A DNA stretch of 64,000 bases from a virus. Below, piece by piece: positions 32,114-40,182 of the stretch (positions are counted from its first letter, which is position 1; each line of letters starts with the position of its first letter). The notes beneath the pieces are model-generated. The model saw nothing but the letters and a program-made list of their open reading frames with translations, was not told the origin of the DNA and ran no database searches. The position numbers were made by a program, and so were the translations under genes. The stretch covers positions 40,444 to 104,443 of IMG/VR virus record IMGVR_UViG_3300035150_000015; one strand, 5' to 3'.

Positions 32114-33434
32114 TATCGTCCTGTAAATCCGTGAAAGGGCCTTCACGAAGGGTATGGGTGGTGTAATCGTATCGGACGTACGGAGTTGTAGCATCCTCCC
32201 ATTTTTCACCAGTATCGACTAGCCCCAGATCCTGGTTTAAGCCGTTCTGGGGCAATGAAGGGAGCCCTGATTCCGATTGAATCATGTTATCTTTCGGCCC
32301 CTGGTATTCGTCTCTCCTGGTAACCGGTTTCACTACATCTTGGGGGAGCGTGTCCAAAAGGGCCTGACGCTCGTTCAATTCTACGTCAATTGCTGGAGTA
32401 GTGTCTCCAACAGGCAATGGAGAGAGCTCGGGTAGTGTGCTACTAGGCCCTTCAACACCCTTGTATCCGGACCCTTCGCCAGAGGGGTTCAAATAGTCGC
32501 CAGCCCCCTGGCCGTGAGCTCCGTAACCCAACCCGAAATCCCAGGCTTCCGTCTGAGTCTTGGTGTCGTCTGGGAGTACGGACGTAGCAAACTCCTGACG
32601 AACCTCTTCGTCAGGCATTTGCCGGTAATCGTAGTTCATTCCAGGAGCAGACTCATCCACGACCCACTTGTCCAACGGGAAGTCTGACTGGTCGTTGTAG
32701 GTGCCAAAAGGACCCTGGCCGTCCGAGGGCCCCATATGATCTACTCGAGGCCCAGGAAGCGTGTCCACCGGGTAAGAAGAATTGGCCTGCTTCTGGACCC
32801 CTTGGTTCTCCAGCCCTGCGTTATCATCCTTCTCCTTACGAGGAATGGTCTCTTCGTCAGCTCCCACACCCCCAGAGTCAGGAAGCTTCGAACCAGGTTC
32901 GTTGTCATTCTCCTCTTCGATATCCTTGATCTCCTTCTCGGCTTCGTCTTCCGGATCACCCATGATATCCTGGGACTCTTCAACAAACCGTTGGACATCT
33001 TCCGCGTCATTCTCGGACAACTGGGCCAGCTTGGGCTTCCAGTGTGGAGCACGGATCTCATCGTAGAGAGTATCAGAAATGGAGCTCAAAGACTCGCAAG
33101 CGTCGTACAGCTTCTTGCGGATATCCGTGATTCCCATGACGTAACCACGGCCCCCCAGCTGACCGTCCGGACTAACTGTGGCACTCTTGAGGCGGGAAAA
33201 GTGGCGGTACGCTGCCAGGGCATGGCCCAGGCCTACGCTGGCAGCCCAGAGCGCCTTAGCCATAGGTTTCAGAGCACGAGGGTCGTAGGGGTGCTCCTTG
33301 GGGATATTACGCTTCTGGGGGCCTCCTGGGGGCTCCGGGGGGCCCGATTTGGAGAAAGGGGGGAAAGAGGCCGTACGTATCCCAGGCTCTTGGTATCGAG
33401 CCAAAACTTGCAGAGCCTGTTCACGCTTGCCCAT
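32106..33434 (-). CDS. Conserved phage head-region protein, unknown function
   Basis: The 442-residue protein has a folded helical N-terminal part at about residues 50-150 (DPRALKPMAKALWAASVGLG, then GRGYVMGITDIRKKLYDACE) followed by a long acidic, Gly/Pro/Asp-rich region that is probably disordered. A helical, well-behaved N-terminus with a long flexible tail suits a virion or packaging protein. It overlaps the next gene by 8 bp. No family was recognised. An open frame of 338 residues lies antisense to it but is a shadow. Confidence 0.65.
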   Translation of the reverse strand: MGKREQALQVLARYQEPGIRTASFPPFSKSGPPEPPGGPQKRNIPKEHPYDPRALKPMAKALWAASVGLGHALAAYRHFSRLKSATVSPDGQLGGRGYVMGITDIRKKLYDACESLSSISDTLYDEIRAPHWKPKLAQLSENDAEDVQRFVEESQDIMGDPEDEAEKEIKDIEEENDNEPGSKLPDSGGVGADEETIPRKEKDDNAGLENQGVQKQANSSYPVDTLPGPRVDHMGPSDGQGPFGTYNDQSDFPLDKWVVDESAPGMNYDYRQMPDEEVRQEFATSVLPDDTKTQTEAWDFGLGYGAHGQGAGDYLNPSGEGSGYKGVEGPSSTLPELSPLPVGDTTPAIDVELNERQALLDTLPQDVVKPVTRRDEYQGPKDNMIQSESGLPSLPQNGLNQDLGLVDTGEKWEDATTPYVRYDYTTHTLREGPFTDLQDDNG

Positions 33435-33437
33435 AGC

Positions 33438-33707
33438 TCAATCCTTCAGAGGGGTCTCTTCGTTGAAAAGTCTCTGGATGTAGAGACCGTCAGCCTCTCG
33501 AGTAACAGTCCAAAGATCCCGAGTAGACTTGTGTACAAGGGTCTCAGCAGAGAGCCTGTGGAATGGGTCCAGCTGCTCCAGCGAAGCTACCCTGACCTTC
33601 ATCGAAGCGGTTTTTCTCACAGGGATAGCAGACTCGGAGTTGGCCTTGAGAAAGGAATCAATTCCAGTCTCACCAGACGATTCTATACTGTTCAGGTCGA
33701 AATCCAT
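33438..33707 (-). CDS. Small conserved protein in head region
   Basis: The 89-residue protein starts MDFDLNSIESSGETGIDSFL. I chose ATG 33705-33707, preceded by GAGGAA at five bases. The C-terminal half (KVRVASLEQLDPFHRLSAET, then LVHKSTRDLWTVTREADGLY) resembles short conserved proteins I recall next to terminase genes of large phages. It is short and probably a single beta domain. Function is unknown. Confidence 0.65.
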   Translation of the reverse strand: MDFDLNSIESSGETGIDSFLKANSESAIPVRKTASMKVRVASLEQLDPFHRLSAETLVHKSTRDLWTVTREADGLYIQRLFNEETPLKD

Positions 33708-33715
33708 TGGTTTCC

Positions 33716-34654
33716 TCACAAAATGACCAACTTGACGGTGACATCCATGTAGCTGTTGGTAGAGTACCCGCTAATGCGCAGGACCTCCTGATAAGTCCCT
33801 GTAGCCATAGAAGCGATTGGGGCGACCGAGACATTGGTGATCTGGGTAGCCCCTGAAGTCAAAGTCCCAGTGACCGGGGCAAAACCAGAGAGCCAGTTTA
33901 CGGCTGTTCCAGTGAGAGCCTGTATCTGGAAGTCCAGCACGGAACCAGACGGCCCAGTATTTTCCACGGTGAGCGGCTGAGAGGGGATCGGCGGGAAATC
34001 GCTGCCATCCAAAGGCTTAATTACGGAGAAGTTCAAGAGTACCGGAGTAGCATCGATAGTAGCTTTCGGCCTCACATTAATGGTGATGGGCAAAGTCTGG
34101 GGGGTATTCGTCGCAGCAGGGTCTTGGATATCTACAGTCTCACTGTAGGGGCTGCTGGAGGAAAGAAGACTTGTCGAGTCCACGGCCACATCGAAAGAGC
34201 CTGATTCGCTGGCTGCCAGATTCCCAACATTAGCCGGAGAAACAGACACGTAAGCGGCCGAGGAGGTAATCGAAGTTCCCAAAAGGGAGCCGAAAACACC
34301 GTTGTTGGTGAGAATGACGTTCTGAGCTACGGAAAACCCTCGTCCCTCGTCTACCTCGAACACGAGAGGAGATGAGGGAGGTGTGAGGAGAATAGACGGC
34401 GGGAAGTTCGATGTGATCTCGGTAATCGAGTCCCCCATAGCCTGAACCACATCCCCTGGAATAGGAATACTGTCCCGTAAAATCCCGTAAGGGGTTGTAA
34501 TTCCTAGTATTTGAAACGTTGGGGAGGTTCCCGTGACATCCATCCGTGTAGTCCAACGCCACACACCTGTAGCTACGCTGACTTGGAACTGGTAGTCTTG
34601 GTATCTGAGGTTCGCGGCGGAAATAGTCAAGACGCCTCCGCCGAAGCAAGGCAA
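33716..34654 (-). CDS. Ig-like (BACON-type) beta protein with TTG start
   Basis: The 312-residue protein is almost all beta. Two Ig-like domains occupy about residues 95-195 and 200-312. Each ends in strands like GTYQEVLRISGYSTNSYMDV, with a Trp-Leu motif (NWLSGF) in the second, resembling BACON or choice-of-anchor Ig domains that bind glycans. The first 90 residues may be a third, more diverged domain. No ATG occurs near the 5' end. The frame begins at a TTG (34652-34654) only 18 bp after the stop of an HNH-type gene, so its original start may have been altered by insertion of that gene (inference). Confidence 0.65.
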   Translation of the reverse strand: MPCFGGGVLTISAANLRYQDYQFQVSVATGVWRWTTRMDVTGTSPTFQILGITTPYGILRDSIPIPGDVVQAMGDSITEITSNFPPSILLTPPSSPLVFEVDEGRGFSVAQNVILTNNGVFGSLLGTSITSSAAYVSVSPANVGNLAASESGSFDVAVDSTSLLSSSSPYSETVDIQDPAATNTPQTLPITINVRPKATIDATPVLLNFSVIKPLDGSDFPPIPSQPLTVENTGPSGSVLDFQIQALTGTAVNWLSGFAPVTGTLTSGATQITNVSVAPIASMATGTYQEVLRISGYSTNSYMDVTVKLVIL

Positions 34655-34672
34655 TAAGAGAAAGTTGAGAAT

Positions 34673-35758
34673 CTACGACCAGTTCTGCCCCCTCCCCACC
34701 TTACCAATCAAGGATACGCACACCCCAAACTCCTCTGATAGCTCCTTGTGAGAGGCCCCCTCAGCCAATCTCTGCCTAACCAGAACCACCTTTTTCCTGC
34801 TGAGCTTGGCCGTCCGTTTGGCCTGATTAATCTCTGAGGGGCTCCCCCACTCCCCGTTTCGTATCCATCCTCTAACCGCACACTCCTCACATTCTCCACA
34901 CGAGTAACTCCCCTCCAAATCGGAACGAGAAAACTTGTAGCCGGCTGGTTTTCCCCCCACATCCTCCAAGAAGGCTTCAAAATTGTCCCTCCATCGCGAA
35001 CACATTGTAATTCCAATGGCACCGTATCGAGCGTACCCATCGTGTTTCGTATTGAAGCATCGAGTCTTGATGCTCCCCCAGGTCTTGTATTCTGGAGATC
35101 CCACACCCCCGTGCTTATAGTTTTTATGCTCCGGGCCCGTCTTACAGGACCTCCTGTTGTGGGTCTGTTGAAGCTTGGAGGCCCATCTCACATTCCCCGG
35201 CTCATACCCTTTCTCGTTGTCTATTCGATCCAGGCTGTGCTGAGGAGTAGGACGAGGACCCACATCATGAAAAAAGACAGTGAAGCCATCCACCCACTCC
35301 TGACAAACCGTGATTCCCCTCCCTCCCCAATTAGGATAGTTTGAGCTATTTGGGTTGAGACATCGATCTTTCATTAAGGCCCAAGCATTGTATTCAGGGG
35401 TATGAATTAAACCGTGCTTGAAATTGGTCTTCCTACCCGGATTCCTAACCGGTCTCAATCTATTGGCCGTTCCGTGAGGCCTACGGTTATTGGCCTGCTC
35501 TTTCCAAGTGGCCCATTTCACATTCCCCGGCCTGTAACCATCATCTACGTCTATCCTGTCTAAACTATGACGAGGAGTAGGCCTTGGACCCACATAGGAC
35601 AAAAAAGCCTCAAAGTCATCAATCCAAGCCCCATACACCCCAATACCCCTCCCCCCATAGTTCAGGTAAGCCCTATGGTCAGGATTTATACAGCGAGCCT
35701 TCAGTTGTTGCCAACACTTGTACTCAGGAGTCTTACTAAGCCCGTGTTTTAGGTACAT
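34673..35758 (-). CDS. Three-module HNH-type endonuclease, mobile
   Basis: The 361-residue protein has three copies of one module. Residues 5-93 and 115-203 are intact, with TPEYKCW or TPEYNAW, YGGRGI or WGGRGI, PTPRHSLDRID and PGNVKWAT. The third (216-295) keeps the start (SPEYKTWGSIKTRC) but loses the SLDRID and PGNVRWA parts. A C-terminal helix-turn-helix (KELSEEFGVCVSLIGKVGRG) follows. The SLDRID...NxxWxxxxxQxxNRR pattern is typical of HNH-like or AP2-adjacent endonucleases of phages and bacteria. It sits alone between the sigma-like gene and the Ig-like gene, as expected for a freestanding homing endonuclease. Cleavage activity is not proven. Confidence 0.8.
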   Translation of the reverse strand: MYLKHGLSKTPEYKCWQQLKARCINPDHRAYLNYGGRGIGVYGAWIDDFEAFLSYVGPRPTPRHSLDRIDVDDGYRPGNVKWATWKEQANNRRPHGTANRLRPVRNPGRKTNFKHGLIHTPEYNAWALMKDRCLNPNSSNYPNWGGRGITVCQEWVDGFTVFFHDVGPRPTPQHSLDRIDNEKGYEPGNVRWASKLQQTHNRRSCKTGPEHKNYKHGGVGSPEYKTWGSIKTRCFNTKHDGYARYGAIGITMCSRWRDNFEAFLEDVGGKPAGYKFSRSDLEGSYSCGECEECAVRGWIRNGEWGSPSEINQAKRTAKLSRKKVVLVRQRLAEGASHKELSEEFGVCVSLIGKVGRGQNWS

Positions 35759-35764
35759 GGCCTC

Positions 35765-35777
35765 AGTATATACCGAA
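35765..35777 (-). promoter_or_regulatory. Junction motif TTCGGTATATACT, promoter candidate
   Basis: This motif lies in the 57-bp gap before the HNH-type gene and ends about 6 bp from its start codon. It resembles the elements at 25801 and 40469, with an A replacing G in the middle. It is too close to the ATG to be a normal -10 for this gene, so it may be a diverged copy or part of an RNA leader. Confidence 0.3.
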
Positions 35778-35815
35778 TTGTGGCAAGTTCACTTCAAAAT
35801 GTTATCTGAAAGTGC

Positions 35816-36466
35816 TTAAAAACACTCGTCTCCTCCCCGGTCACTCCACTGAGGAAGCTTCACTTCTCGAAGAATGTTGAAGTTTTTGCCAGCAATAGCG
35901 CTGAAAACCTTGTGATATGGCTCAAACTCAGGGTCCTTGGCTGCAGCAGCCTCCAGAATCCTGACGGCCTTGAAAAACCTATGGCGGACCTGACCTTGTG
36001 TCCGGTCAAGACTTTTTGCGACCTCGCTCTGGCAAGTGGTATCCCACATACCCACCAGAATGTCTACGTCTACAGGTTTGGGGAAAACTTTTGGTAAATC
36101 CCTCCTGAGATCCTCCTCAGTCACCTGGGGAATCGACAACAAGAACTTGATTCGCTGTATCCCCCTGTCTAGTCTGTAGGAAATAGCTGCTTGAGTAACG
36201 CCGAATATGACCGCAATGTCCGCCTGCCGTTTCTTACGGAGGAAATACAATGTGATCAAATCAGCCTCGCGTTCAGGAATCCTATCCAAGAGCGGCCTGA
36301 TTCTTGTCTCGTAGTCGCTGCCTGTGAACAGAGCTACATCTTCGGTAGAAAGCTCCTCGGTCTCCTCATACTCAGAGTCTTCCTCTTCACCGGGTTCTCC
36401 CGGAGTATAGGAAAAACGATTGGATAGTTCAGTCGGGTCGACGGGAATAACGTACCCTTGACTCAT
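35816..36466 (-). CDS. Sigma-70 region 4-like transcription factor with second HTH
   Basis: The 216-residue protein has an acidic N-terminal part and a region matching sigma-70 region 4 or ECF-like helix-turn-helix at about residues 53-115: IPEREADLITLYF and GVTQAAISYRLDRGIQRIK. A second helix-turn-helix follows at about 128-170 (SEVAKSLDRTQGQVRHRFFK). It lacks a clear region 2, so it is not a complete sigma factor. It may steer host RNA polymerase to late phage promoters, like other phage-encoded sigma-like proteins (inference). The start overlaps the stop of the NusG-FEN gene (ATGA), so both are made together. Confidence 0.75.
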   Translation of the reverse strand: MSQGYVIPVDPTELSNRFSYTPGEPGEEEDSEYEETEELSTEDVALFTGSDYETRIRPLLDRIPEREADLITLYFLRKKRQADIAVIFGVTQAAISYRLDRGIQRIKFLLSIPQVTEEDLRRDLPKVFPKPVDVDILVGMWDTTCQSEVAKSLDRTQGQVRHRFFKAVRILEAAAAKDPEFEPYHKVFSAIAGKNFNILREVKLPQWSDRGGDECF

Positions 36467-38292
36467 TGAGCCTCGCTGTGTCTGAAAAAGGTGGTCAAAA
36501 CTGACTTAGGGCTGACTTCTATCTGTTTCAAGAGAGATACGACTCCCTCAGGACTAACGTCTGGTCCCTTGATTGAGACAGTAACATCCTCAAGGGTCAT
36601 CAGCCTCAAATTCAATCTTACCTGAGGTTCGGCCAAACGCAACCTTTCGTACTGATTTCTCGTAAGGCCGGCCAGCCCAGAATTGTACACACCGTCCACA
36701 GACCCGTGGGCCTTCACCAGGTCCCTCAAGATCTTCTTCGGCACCCTAGGAACCCCCGGAAGATTGTCAGAAGTGTCCCCAAAGAAGGCTCTGAGTTGGC
36801 ATATGTCCTCAGGGAACACGCCCCAATCCTTCCGGACTCCATCAGGGTCGTACAGAATTTCTTTGCGGGACCCGGCCTTGGGGACCAACAGGCTAGTGTT
36901 TTTCGACACTAATTGGAGGAAGTCACGATCATTGGAGAAAATCAAATTCTGTTGACCCTGTAGCTCATTATGCACCAAGGAAGCCAGAACATCATCCGCC
37001 TCATTACCGGGGCTCTCGGCCTGACGGACACCCAACAGCGGTAAAACTCGGTAGAGCAAGTCCAGTTGTTCGTCTGTTCCTTCCCGGTGAGTACGATTAG
37101 CCTTGTACTCTCCGTAAATAGATCTTCGTTTGGAGCCCCCGCGATCTCGATCCCACGCCACGTAGAATACGGCTTCTGGGTACCTCTTCTTCAGGGCACC
37201 CAGTGAGTTCAGAAAGCCCACCACCATTCCAGTGAAACGCCCGTGAGAATCCCTAAGCTCATTCAAGCCAGGGGCCAGCCAGCACCGGTAGGCAAGGTTA
37301 TAACCATCGATAAGGATATTCTGTATCATATTTTTCTTCCCACTATAACGCACTACTTGATACTCCAAACGGTCCAAGCTCTCCCCCAAACTACGAATCT
37401 TGGCCAATACGGCCTCAAACCAAGTAAGTTCAGACAGCTTGTCCTCGATCTCTTCGGGGCTCACAGCATCAGACAAGAAACGGCTCAAGGACATAGTCTC
37501 TTCCCACAAGGGGCCCGCCCTGCCCATCAACCTAGTTGTCTCTGATACTCTGACCCACGTCTTCTGCAAGGTCAGAGACTTATGGTCCAATGACCCATTG
37601 AACAAGGCCACTATCGGCCACCAGGTCAAACCCTGGTCGCACCAAGTATACAGCTCATGGTACTTGTCATATGCCTTGAGAAGGGGCTCCACAGGTGAGT
37701 CCCAGGACAGGATAGGAGCAGCTTTCTGTGTCCACACCTTCAGAGCATTCAACTTAGAGAGAGCAGGTGAAAGTGGAGCTCTATCAACCACTCTCAAGAA
37801 CGACCGAGGAAGAGTGATCAAGCTCTCTTTGCTCCGAAGACACACATATACCTGAACCCTCCCCTGTTCTGGAATTTCCTCAATTACAGTAGCCTCAATA
37901 TTCCTGTAAGGGCCGCTGGTAACCAAGACTGTGTCACCCACCCCAATGCCCTGATCGACCTCCGCCTCAACCTGACGCCGCATCTTCTCCACTTCAGAAG
38001 TCGTGATGGTCGCCAGTTGTCGTTGCTTACCGGCCCCCGGTTCTGTGAGGACTGATTGAATGTAACGAGTGTTTTCTAGACGCAAGTAAGCCGAATCGGT
38101 ATGCTCGTAGCGAACAAAAGCATACCCCTCCACCAGATAATGCACCACCCGGTCATCCCCTATCTGGGTCACGACGGCTGGAACAAACACCTCCGCATCC
38201 TTAACGGTGGCCCGAACCACCTGCCGAATCAGGTCTGGGTCCTCGCCCTCACTGCGTGAGGCCAACTCTAAAACTATCCACTTGTCGGTCAT
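36463..38292 (-). CDS. NusG-like transcription factor fused to flap endonuclease
   Basis: The 609-residue frame joins two unrelated activities. Residues 1-85 resemble the NusG NGN domain (KWIVLEL, VEGYAFVRYEH, ENTRYIQSVL) and 117-170 the KOW domain (GVGDTVLVTSGPYRNIEATV). A helical linker covers 175-318. Residues 322-609 match the 5'-3' exonuclease/flap endonuclease family: LIDGYNLAYR, YGEYKANR, ESPGNEADDVLASL, FSNDRDFLQL and FGDTSDNLPGVP carry its metal-binding acidic residues. That part removes RNA primers and flaps. An internal ATG at 37327-37329 with GGGAAG at good spacing could also make a separate 288-residue nuclease. NusG-like proteins modulate elongation or antitermination. The start overlaps the DnaX stop. 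Confidence 0.85.
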   Translation of the reverse strand: MTDKWIVLELASRSEGEDPDLIRQVVRATVKDAEVFVPAVVTQIGDDRVVHYLVEGYAFVRYEHTDSAYLRLENTRYIQSVLTEPGAGKQRQLATITTSEVEKMRRQVEAEVDQGIGVGDTVLVTSGPYRNIEATVIEEIPEQGRVQVYVCLRSKESLITLPRSFLRVVDRAPLSPALSKLNALKVWTQKAAPILSWDSPVEPLLKAYDKYHELYTWCDQGLTWWPIVALFNGSLDHKSLTLQKTWVRVSETTRLMGRAGPLWEETMSLSRFLSDAVSPEEIEDKLSELTWFEAVLAKIRSLGESLDRLEYQVVRYSGKKNMIQNILIDGYNLAYRCWLAPGLNELRDSHGRFTGMVVGFLNSLGALKKRYPEAVFYVAWDRDRGGSKRRSIYGEYKANRTHREGTDEQLDLLYRVLPLLGVRQAESPGNEADDVLASLVHNELQGQQNLIFSNDRDFLQLVSKNTSLLVPKAGSRKEILYDPDGVRKDWGVFPEDICQLRAFFGDTSDNLPGVPRVPKKILRDLVKAHGSVDGVYNSGLAGLTRNQYERLRLAEPQVRLNLRLMTLEDVTVSIKGPDVSPEGVVSLLKQIEVSPKSVLTTFFRHSEAQ

Positions 38293-39689
38293 ATGGATGG
38301 AATCTGCCGAAGAAGGTTCTTAAACTCAAAACGCCACTGATCCGGGGTCAGGAAGTCCGGATCAGTCTTAGCAAAAATCTGGGATTCCCTCTTATTCTGG
38401 GGGCACCTGGGCTTATCTCCGTTAGCCGAGGACATATCATCCAAACTTGTCAGACGACGAAGGATCTTCTTAGGGGGGACGGATTCTTCACTAGGGGACT
38501 GTACCTCAGGTGGGCCCGTCTGCTCCCTGGAGGAAGATACCTCAACTTTGGAGGTAGCTGGCTCTGAGACCGAAGGTGAGACCGGAGGCTCAGTAGGAAC
38601 GGCCGCCAAGGGCGCCCTGGCCTCTACTACAATTCTAGATTCAACCTGACGGGAAGGCACCCCAGAAGAGCAGCCCAAGACATCACAGATCAGGCTGGTT
38701 TTGGAGGGGCGACGAGCCCCCAAAAAATACCTGGCTAACCCAAGAGTGCCCGGATCCCCGTAAGCAGCATGAACCTCCTTGGCTAACTCCTTGTCTATAA
38801 ACGCGAAATCTATGTGCATCCCATTGGACACACGATAGGAATTCATAGCCGCTTCAGCGAGCCCGGAATAGACCTCCTCAGAGGATCCGACCTGATCGTA
38901 CGCTTGTTCCACCAATTGAATCGCCTTAGCAGGTTCCCCGAGAGAGAGTAATATCTGATAGTATGTCGAAACCACAGAGATTTTCAAGTGCCCCCTGACA
39001 GCCTTCACAGTCACAGGACCCAGCTGGGCAACCATCTCCAAACGGTTCAAGGAGTCTCGGACATGGGTGCCAGAATAATCTATTACCGTTGCAACGGCGT
39101 CTTCCTCGTACTTTACCCCCTCTTGGTCGAGAACCCAGGTCATTCTCTTGAGTATATCTTCCCTGGTAATTTTCCTAAGGGCGTAATCCTCACACCTAGA
39201 GCGGATGGCGTTCCGGATCTTCTCGGGCTCTGTGGTGCACAAGATGCAAACCAGCCTCTTGTCCTCGATAGGCTTCAAGAGAACATCTTGGGCGTCACGT
39301 GACATACGGTGCGCCTCGTCGAATAGGTAAATCCTCTTCTCCACCCCAGGCAAAGCAAAGGGGAGGTCCTCTAGGATAGCCCGGACGTTGTCGATAGTTC
39401 CCTGACTAGCGGCGTCTTTCTCGCTGAAGGCCAGGGAGTCTTCCTCCAGGATCCCTTTACAATTTTCGCACTTGTTGCAAGGCTCCCCGTCCTCCTGAAG
39501 GTCCTGACAAAGGAGAGCCCGTGCCAGAATCCTGGCCAGAGTGGTTTTTCCTTGACCATGGCCACCTGAGAAGATGTAGGAGGTGTCGAGTCCCGTCCCC
39601 TTTTGGAGACGAGACTTGAGCACCTGCACAGCCCCAGACTGCCCCAGGACATCAGAGAAATTCTTTGGACGATACTTGAGATCCCACAT
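38289..39689 (-). CDS. dnaX: DNA polymerase III gamma/tau subunit
   Basis: The 466-residue protein is the ATPase motor of a bacterial-type clamp loader. It starts MWDLKYRPKNFSDVLGQ, as DnaX does. Walker A is GGHGQGKTT (42-50). The Cys cluster of the zinc module is at 61-77 (including CNKCENC). Walker B is YLFDEAH (121-127) and the SRC arginine-finger motif is at 164-166. A Pro/Ser-rich linker follows, then a short C-terminal tail rather than the long tau domains IV-V. I saw no obvious slippery A-run for a programmed frameshift. It is coupled to the NusG-FEN gene. Delta and delta-prime partners are encoded at 59672 and 60655. Confidence 0.92.
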   Translation of the reverse strand: MWDLKYRPKNFSDVLGQSGAVQVLKSRLQKGTGLDTSYIFSGGHGQGKTTLARILARALLCQDLQEDGEPCNKCENCKGILEEDSLAFSEKDAASQGTIDNVRAILEDLPFALPGVEKRIYLFDEAHRMSRDAQDVLLKPIEDKRLVCILCTTEPEKIRNAIRSRCEDYALRKITREDILKRMTWVLDQEGVKYEEDAVATVIDYSGTHVRDSLNRLEMVAQLGPVTVKAVRGHLKISVVSTYYQILLSLGEPAKAIQLVEQAYDQVGSSEEVYSGLAEAAMNSYRVSNGMHIDFAFIDKELAKEVHAAYGDPGTLGLARYFLGARRPSKTSLICDVLGCSSGVPSRQVESRIVVEARAPLAAVPTEPPVSPSVSEPATSKVEVSSSREQTGPPEVQSPSEESVPPKKILRRLTSLDDMSSANGDKPRCPQNKRESQIFAKTDPDFLTPDQWRFEFKNLLRQIPSI

Positions 39690-39690
39690 T

Positions 39691-40182
39691 TCAATCGGTC
39701 TCAGTAGAGGTCAAACTCTCGAACTCCTCTTCCTCCTCATCATCGATCACGTCCACCTGGATTCTTTGGGCCACGCTCACAAGACCATTAAGGCCAGAGT
39801 GCCAGGCACCGTGGCGCTCCAGAATGGTCGTGAACTCTTGGACGTCCGGTTCTCGAATTGACCACTTCATCTCACCAGACTTCTCGTCCTCTTCGCCGAC
39901 ACATCTCTCAAGCAAATGGTCAACCAGAGCAGTTCTCTGGCTATCATCCATGTCGTTCCAGTCGTCGGCGGAAACCTCAACAACGAAATCCTTCTCGGTG
40001 GCCCACTCCCAGAGACCCGAAACCTTGCGGACCTTCCCAGCAATGTCCCTGCCTCCCTTGCTCCAACCCTTGTCAGCAAAAGCAAACATGAACCGAGCGG
40101 TAGCCAGCTCGGGGTGGTAATTGGGAATCAACCCACTAGCGATAGAGGCAACTGCCTCTGCTTCAGCGTAAATTTTGGCCAT
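39691..40182 (-). CDS. Phage metallopeptidase-family protein with degenerate active site
   Basis: The 163-residue protein (start ATG 40180-40182, MAKIYAEAEAVASI) follows the layout of the 'putative phage metallopeptidase' family, as I recall it: 'lI..hh..L..arf.y.F.dk...gGr..aGkvrkvs...e..t.kDFv......W..m...Qr.ALvDHe...c'. Here GGRDIAGKVRKVSGLWEW and KDFVVEVSADDW match. However the expected DHELCH is VDHLLERC, so the catalytic Glu and second His are missing. It is probably not an active zinc peptidase unless other residues substitute. RBS AGGAG precedes the ATG. A long structured leader lies upstream. Confidence 0.65.
   Translation of the reverse strand: MAKIYAEAEAVASIASGLIPNYHPELATARFMFAFADKGWSKGGRDIAGKVRKVSGLWEWATEKDFVVEVSADDWNDMDDSQRTALVDHLLERCVGEEDEKSGEMKWSIREPDVQEFTTILERHGAWHSGLNGLVSVAQRIQVDVIDDEEEEEFESLTSTETD

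Noticed and set aside
32736-33752. Long + strand open frame of 338 codons, and a similar one at 4775-5476
   Set aside because: Both lie antisense to well-supported minus-strand genes with consistent coupling. Their sequences are low complexity or composition artefacts of the opposite frame, with no recognisable domain.
34673-35106. Frameshift within the third HNH module
   Set aside because: Another frame shows fragments such as ENVRS, but the main frame continues with a plausible Cys and HTH region to a normal stop, so decay by substitution or replacement is as likely as a frameshift.
38289-39689. Programmed frameshift in dnaX as in E. coli
   Set aside because: No A-rich slippery heptamer with downstream stem was found on reading the linker region.
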